Assembly: GCA_028748945.1 (NCBI GenBank)
Contig: JAQTOL010000084.1
Coordinates: 1-10,009, forward strand
Reading direction: 5' to 3'
DNA: 10,009 nt
From: Paludibacter sp.
Lineage (GTDB): Bacteria; Bacteroidota; Bacteroidia; Bacteroidales; Paludibacteraceae
The translations under genes and the position numbers were made by a program. This document shows, one piece after another, positions 7,223-10,009 of the stretch (position 1 is its first letter; every line of letters begins with the position of its first letter). Under the pieces are notes generated by a model. That model did no database searches. It was not told the origin of the DNA and saw only the letters and a program-made list of their open reading frames with translations.

Positions 7223-7292
7223 ATAAGGAGTAACAGGTAAGAATCAAGTAGTTAAAATACTTGCCTCTTACTCCTTAGCTCTTACCTCTTAT
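7223..7292. repeat. Ten in-register heptamers forming an inverted repeat between lpxA and glnS
   Basis: From 7223 to 7292 the gap divides into ten 7-nt units. Three on the left (ATAAGGA, GTAACAG, GTAAGAA) are reverse-complement relatives of four on the right (CTCTTAC, TCCTTAG, CTCTTAC, CTCTTAT). The central three hold the pair CAAGTA (7245-7250) / TACTTG (7258-7263). Perfect complementary segments are 7224-7233 with 7268-7277 (10 bp) and 7235-7242 with 7280-7287 (8 bp). These two pairings cross, so they cannot both form in a simple hairpin. There is no T-run, so it is not an intrinsic terminator. It fills nearly the whole 78-nt gap and would be the leader of glnS if glnS is co-transcribed with lpxA. 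Confidence 0.65.
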
Positions 7293-7295
7293 ATT

Positions 7296-8990
7296 ATGAC
7301 AACTGAAAATATTGAAGAATCTCCAAAAAAGAGCCTGAATTTTATTGAAGCTTTTGTGGAACAAAATCTGAAAGATGGTAAAAACGGAGGACGAATTCAA
7401 ACCCGTTTTCCACCCGAACCAAACGGTTATCTTCACATAGGGCATGCTAAAGCCATTTGTCTTGACTTTGGTATTGCTGATAATTACGGTGGATATTGTA
7501 ATCTTCGTTTTGATGATACAAATCCGGTTAAAGAAGATGTGGAATACGTTGATTCCATTCAGGAAGATATTCAATGGCTTGGTTACCATTGGAAAAATAT
7601 ATATTATGCGTCCGATTATTTCCAACAACTCTGGGATTTAGCGGTTGATTTAATTAAAAAGGGAAAGGCATATGTGGATGAACAATCCGCAGAAACGATT
7701 GCTAAACAAAAAGGAACTCCAACTACACCCGGTACAGAAAGTCCGTACCGCAATCGTCCGATAGCTGAAAATCTGGAACTTTTTCAAAAAATGAATTCCG
7801 GAGAAGTTCCCGAAGGTGCCATGGTATTACGTGCTAAAATAGATATGGCTTCTTCGAATATGCATTTTCGCGATCCGTTAATGTACCGCGTTATTAATTC
7901 TCACCCGCATCACCGTACCGGTTGGACCTGGAAAGCTTATCCAATGTACGATTATGCTCATGGCCAATCGGATTATTTCGAAGGTGTAACACATTCACTC
8001 TGTACATTGGAGTTCGAAGTTCATCGTCCGCTATACGATTGGTTCATTGACCAATTCAGAGATTCTGATTATCGTCCCCGTCAAATTGAATTCAATCGCT
8101 TAAACATCACTTATACGGTGATGAGCAAACGAAAAATGTTACAATTGGTTCAGGAGGGTTTGGTAAGCGGCTGGGACGACCCCCGTATGCCCACCATATG
8201 CGGTTTGCGTCGTCGTGGTTTTTCGCCTGAATCAATTCATAATTTTATTGATAAAATTGGGTTTACCAAATTCGAAGCTCAAAATGATATTGGTTTACTT
8301 GAACACTCGGTTAGGGAAAATCTAAATAAAACGGCTGCCCGTGTTAATGCTGTTATTAATCCTGTAAAACTCATCATTAGTAATTATCCTGAAAATCAGG
8401 TGGAAATGATGGAGGCAGTGAATAATCCGGAGGATGAATCGGCAGGCACCCATAAAATTGCATTCTCGGGAGAACTGTATATTGAACGTGAAGATTTCAT
8501 GGAAGAAGCTCCAAAAAAATACTTCCGTATGACACCTGGTCAGGAAGTTCGATTGAAGAGTGCATATATTGTGAAATGTACAGGTTTCAAAAAAGATGCT
8601 GATGGACAGGTGGAGGAAATCTATTGTGAATATGATTCACAGACAAAAAGCGGAATGCCCGAATCGAGCCGTAAAGTAAAAGGAACTCTTCATTGGGTCT
8701 CCGTTGCTCATTGTTTAAACGCTGAAGTGCGTTTATACGATCGTTTGTTTAGTGTCGAAAATCCATCGGCCGATGAACGTGATTTCCGTGAATTATTGAA
8801 TCCTGATTCGCTGAAAGTGCTCACAAATTGTAAAGTGGAGTCTTCTTTGAACAGTGCGAAACCGTTGGATCATTTTCAATTTCAACGGATTGGATATTTC
8901 AACGTAGATTTGGATTCAACACCGGATAAACTGGTATTCAACCGTACCGTTTCGCTGAAAGACAGTTGGGCAAAAGAACAGAGCAGATAA
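7296..8990 (+). CDS. glnS: Glutaminyl-tRNA synthetase
   Basis: Class I aminoacyl-tRNA synthetase that charges tRNA-Gln with glutamine in the cytosol. At 564 aa it is close to E. coli GlnRS (about 554 aa). The Rossmann-fold signature HIGH is at 47-50 within PPEPNGYLHIGHAKA, and the KMSKS equivalent is VMSKRK at 275-280. The GlnRS/eukaryote-type GluRS subclass is indicated by LRFDDTNPVKE at 70-80 and by the two beta-barrel anticodon-binding domains in the C-terminal part (about 340-550). There is no C-terminal YqeY fusion, which some GlnRS carry. The start at 7296 is the first in-frame ATG after the heptamer repeat and keeps the usual short N-terminal extension. A strong terminator follows the gene. 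With no promoter element of its own visible, it is probably read from the lpx operon. Confidence 0.96.
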   Translation: MTTENIEESPKKSLNFIEAFVEQNLKDGKNGGRIQTRFPPEPNGYLHIGHAKAICLDFGIADNYGGYCNLRFDDTNPVKEDVEYVDSIQEDIQWLGYHWKNIYYASDYFQQLWDLAVDLIKKGKAYVDEQSAETIAKQKGTPTTPGTESPYRNRPIAENLELFQKMNSGEVPEGAMVLRAKIDMASSNMHFRDPLMYRVINSHPHHRTGWTWKAYPMYDYAHGQSDYFEGVTHSLCTLEFEVHRPLYDWFIDQFRDSDYRPRQIEFNRLNITYTVMSKRKMLQLVQEGLVSGWDDPRMPTICGLRRRGFSPESIHNFIDKIGFTKFEAQNDIGLLEHSVRENLNKTAARVNAVINPVKLIISNYPENQVEMMEAVNNPEDESAGTHKIAFSGELYIEREDFMEEAPKKYFRMTPGQEVRLKSAYIVKCTGFKKDADGQVEEIYCEYDSQTKSGMPESSRKVKGTLHWVSVAHCLNAEVRLYDRLFSVENPSADERDFRELLNPDSLKVLTNCKVESSLNSAKPLDHFQFQRIGYFNVDLDSTPDKLVFNRTVSLKDSWAKEQSR

Positions 8991-9015
8991 TCAATTCAAC
9001 ATTGTATAATTAAAT

Positions 9016-9051
9016 AAAACCGCTTAAGAATAATTCGAGAGCGGTTTTTTT
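9016..9051 (+). terminator. Rho-independent terminator after glnS
   Basis: AAAACCGCT (9016-9024) pairs perfectly with AGCGGTTTT (9040-9048) around a 15-nt loop, and the T-run covers 9045-9051. It lies 26 nt behind the glnS stop codon and closes the transcript that presumably begins at lpxD. Confidence 0.88.
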
Positions 9052-9163
9052 GTACCCGAAAAATTAAAATCGTACAGTATAATTCATAAAATCAGATTAC
9101 GGATAGATCTATTCAAATTCAATATCTAATCATTTGTTTTTTTAGGATACGAAATCCTTATAC

Positions 9164-9193
9164 TTGTCATATCACTTCAAAATTGTATCTTTG
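9164..9193 (+). promoter_or_regulatory. Complete Bacteroidota promoter (-33 TTG, -7 TATCTTTG) for the CYTH gene
   Basis: TTG at 9164-9166 is separated by exactly 19 nt from TATCTTTG at 9186-9193, matching the primary sigma-factor consensus of the phylum. The start codon at 9216 follows 22 nt later, giving a predicted leader of about 15 nt. A small AGGAT/ATCCT inverted repeat (9144-9158) sits just upstream of the -33 element and might be a regulator site, but it is only 5 bp per arm. Confidence 0.78.
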
Positions 9194-9215
9194 TTTTTTA
9201 TGAGACTATAAAAAT

Positions 9216-9683
9216 ATGGCACAGGAAATAGAAAGAAAATTTTTAGTTCTGGGTGATTTTAAGATAGATGCCTTTAAAAAGTTCACAATAAAACAAGGAT
9301 ATTTATCGTCTGACCCGGAACGAACCGTAAGAGTTCGAATCAAAGGTAATCAGGGATTTATCACCATAAAAGGTAAAGCTGATGCATCCGGAATCAGCCG
9401 GTTTGAATGGGAAAAGGAAATTCCGGTTGCAGACGTGGAAGAGCTTTTAAAATTATGCGAGCCGGGAGTGATTGATAAAACCCGTTTCCTTGTGAAATCA
9501 GGTGATCATACTTTTGAAGTGGATGAATTTCAGGGTGATAACCAAGGATTAATTGTTGCTGAAATTGAGTTAAACTTTGAAAATGAAAATTTCATTAAAC
9601 CTGCGTGGCTTGGTGAAGAAGTGACCAGTGACCGGAAATATTACAATGCCATGTTAGTGAAAAATCCATTTACTAAATGGTGA
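9216..9683 (+). CDS. CYTH-domain protein, probable inorganic triphosphatase-like enzyme
   Basis: Single-domain CYTH protein of 155 aa, the size of the small bacterial triphosphate tunnel metalloenzymes. The defining ExExK motif is E4-I5-E6-R7-K8 at the extreme N-terminus. The basic residues that line the tunnel are visible as R39/R41/K43, K52/K54 and R90, and the acidic metal-binding strands as E64/E66, E101/D103/E104 and E116/E118 (AEIEL). The C-terminal DRKYYN (139-144) closes the barrel. Small family members that have been assayed hydrolyse inorganic tripolyphosphate, whereas class IV adenylate cyclases share the same fold, so the substrate is inferred. It has its own promoter and is followed after 33 nt by an MFS transporter gene in the same direction, likely co-transcribed. 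Confidence 0.88.
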   Translation: MAQEIERKFLVLGDFKIDAFKKFTIKQGYLSSDPERTVRVRIKGNQGFITIKGKADASGISRFEWEKEIPVADVEELLKLCEPGVIDKTRFLVKSGDHTFEVDEFQGDNQGLIVAEIELNFENENFIKPAWLGEEVTSDRKYYNAMLVKNPFTKW

Positions 9684-9716
9684 TTAACAAGTTATTGAAC
9701 CAGGAAATAAATTCAC

Positions 9717-10009
9717 ATGGCAATAATCCGAGGTAAGTGGACAGCACTCTTTGCAAGTAATTTCTTAGGAATATTTAATGATAATCTATTGAAAAACAGC
9801 ATTATTTTTATTGCTGTAAGTTGGACTATGCCCAATTGGTTAACCCAATCGCAACTTATCTCCATTGTTTCTGCATCATTAATTGTTCCTTACCTTTTCC
9901 TTTCTCCCCTTGGCGGACGGTTAGCCGTTATTCATTCCAAGAAAAAGGTTTTCGTTTTTTTTAAACTACTCGAATTTCCCACCATGTTAATTGCCTGTGT
10001 GGCATTTTA
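9717..10009 (+). CDS. MFS transporter, LplT-like, N-terminal part (cut by the window edge)
   Basis: An open frame begins at ATG 9717 (an in-frame stop lies at 9708-9710, so no earlier start is possible) and runs off the window after 97 complete codons. The translation starts MAIIRGKWTALFASNFLG. The motif FLGIFNDNLLKN (16-27) in the first membrane segment is typical of MFS proteins related to the lysophospholipid flippase LplT and the transporter half of some acyltransferase fusions. Hydrophobic segments lie at about 10-34, 47-66 and 78-97. The loop PLGGRLAVIHSKKKV (64-78) is the usual basic loop between helices 2 and 3, though the conserved Asp of the MFS motif is not evident. Substrate unknown; lysophospholipid is a guess by family resemblance. 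Whether an acyltransferase domain or gene follows cannot be seen. Confidence 0.75.
   Translation, partial: MAIIRGKWTALFASNFLGIFNDNLLKNSIIFIAVSWTMPNWLTQSQLISIVSASLIVPYLFLSPLGGRLAVIHSKKKVFVFFKLLEFPTMLIACVAF

Noticed and set aside
7275..7628. Open frame of 117 codons on the minus strand over the glnS start
   Set aside because: It lies opposite the conserved N-terminal part of GlnRS, including the HIGH motif, and its translation shows no recognisable family. It is explained as a shadow of the real gene.
9144..9158. AGGAT/ATCCT inverted repeat as a terminator
   Set aside because: Five-bp arms with the T-run on the upstream side; not a terminator on either strand. At most a weak operator candidate near the -33 element, noted with the promoter.
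1..10009. CRISPR array, tRNA/rRNA genes, transposase, defence island or biosynthetic cluster
   Set aside because: No regularly spaced long direct repeats, no cloverleaf-like sequence with tRNA consensus, and no transposase or effector-like coding region was seen. The genes are ordinary housekeeping and envelope functions.

Overview
This window looks like a chromosomal segment from a member of the Bacteroidota, probably the order Bacteroidales. It is AT-rich. Three intergenic regions carry the phylum's -7 promoter element TAnnTTTG, and gene starts lack Shine-Dalgarno sequences. The lipid A genes are in the order lpxD, then an lpxC-fabZ gene fusion, then lpxA, which is typical of this phylum. 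A NigD-like lipoprotein family, largely confined to Bacteroidota, is also present. I cannot name the genus. All recognisable genes are on the + strand, no RNA gene, CRISPR array or transposase is visible, and no gene-free stretch exceeds about 230 bases.

Layout: (1) 1-122, AT-rich leader with small repeats and no clear promoter. (2) 123-860, NigD-like surface lipoprotein, closed by a hairpin terminator. (3) 1066-2511, PepD-type dipeptidase with its own -7 element. (4) About 2501-2605, a GC-rich repeat made of two inverted palindromic arms. It supplies the last codons and stop of pepD and runs into the start of the next gene. (5) 2605-3834, HD-domain phosphohydrolase. (6) 3962-7217, lpxD, lpxC/fabZ and lpxA, closely spaced behind one promoter element. 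(7) 7223-7292, ten consecutive heptamers arranged as an inverted repeat. (8) 7296-8990, glutaminyl-tRNA synthetase with a strong terminator. (9) 9216-9683, CYTH-domain triphosphatase-like protein with the best promoter in the window. (10) From 9717 to the window edge, the first 97 codons of an MFS transporter resembling lysophospholipid flippases.

The functional core is outer-membrane lipid A synthesis. LpxA adds the first hydroxyacyl chain to UDP-GlcNAc, the LpxC domain deacetylates the product, and LpxD adds the second chain. The fused FabZ domain works in the fatty-acid elongation cycle that draws on the same hydroxyacyl-ACP pool. The HD phosphohydrolase and glnS are neighbours with no obvious biochemical role in this pathway.

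I found no convincing undescribed multi-gene system. The least ordinary signals are the two non-coding repeat structures, at the pepD/HD junction and between lpxA and glnS. Both are small and need genome-wide searches to interpret.
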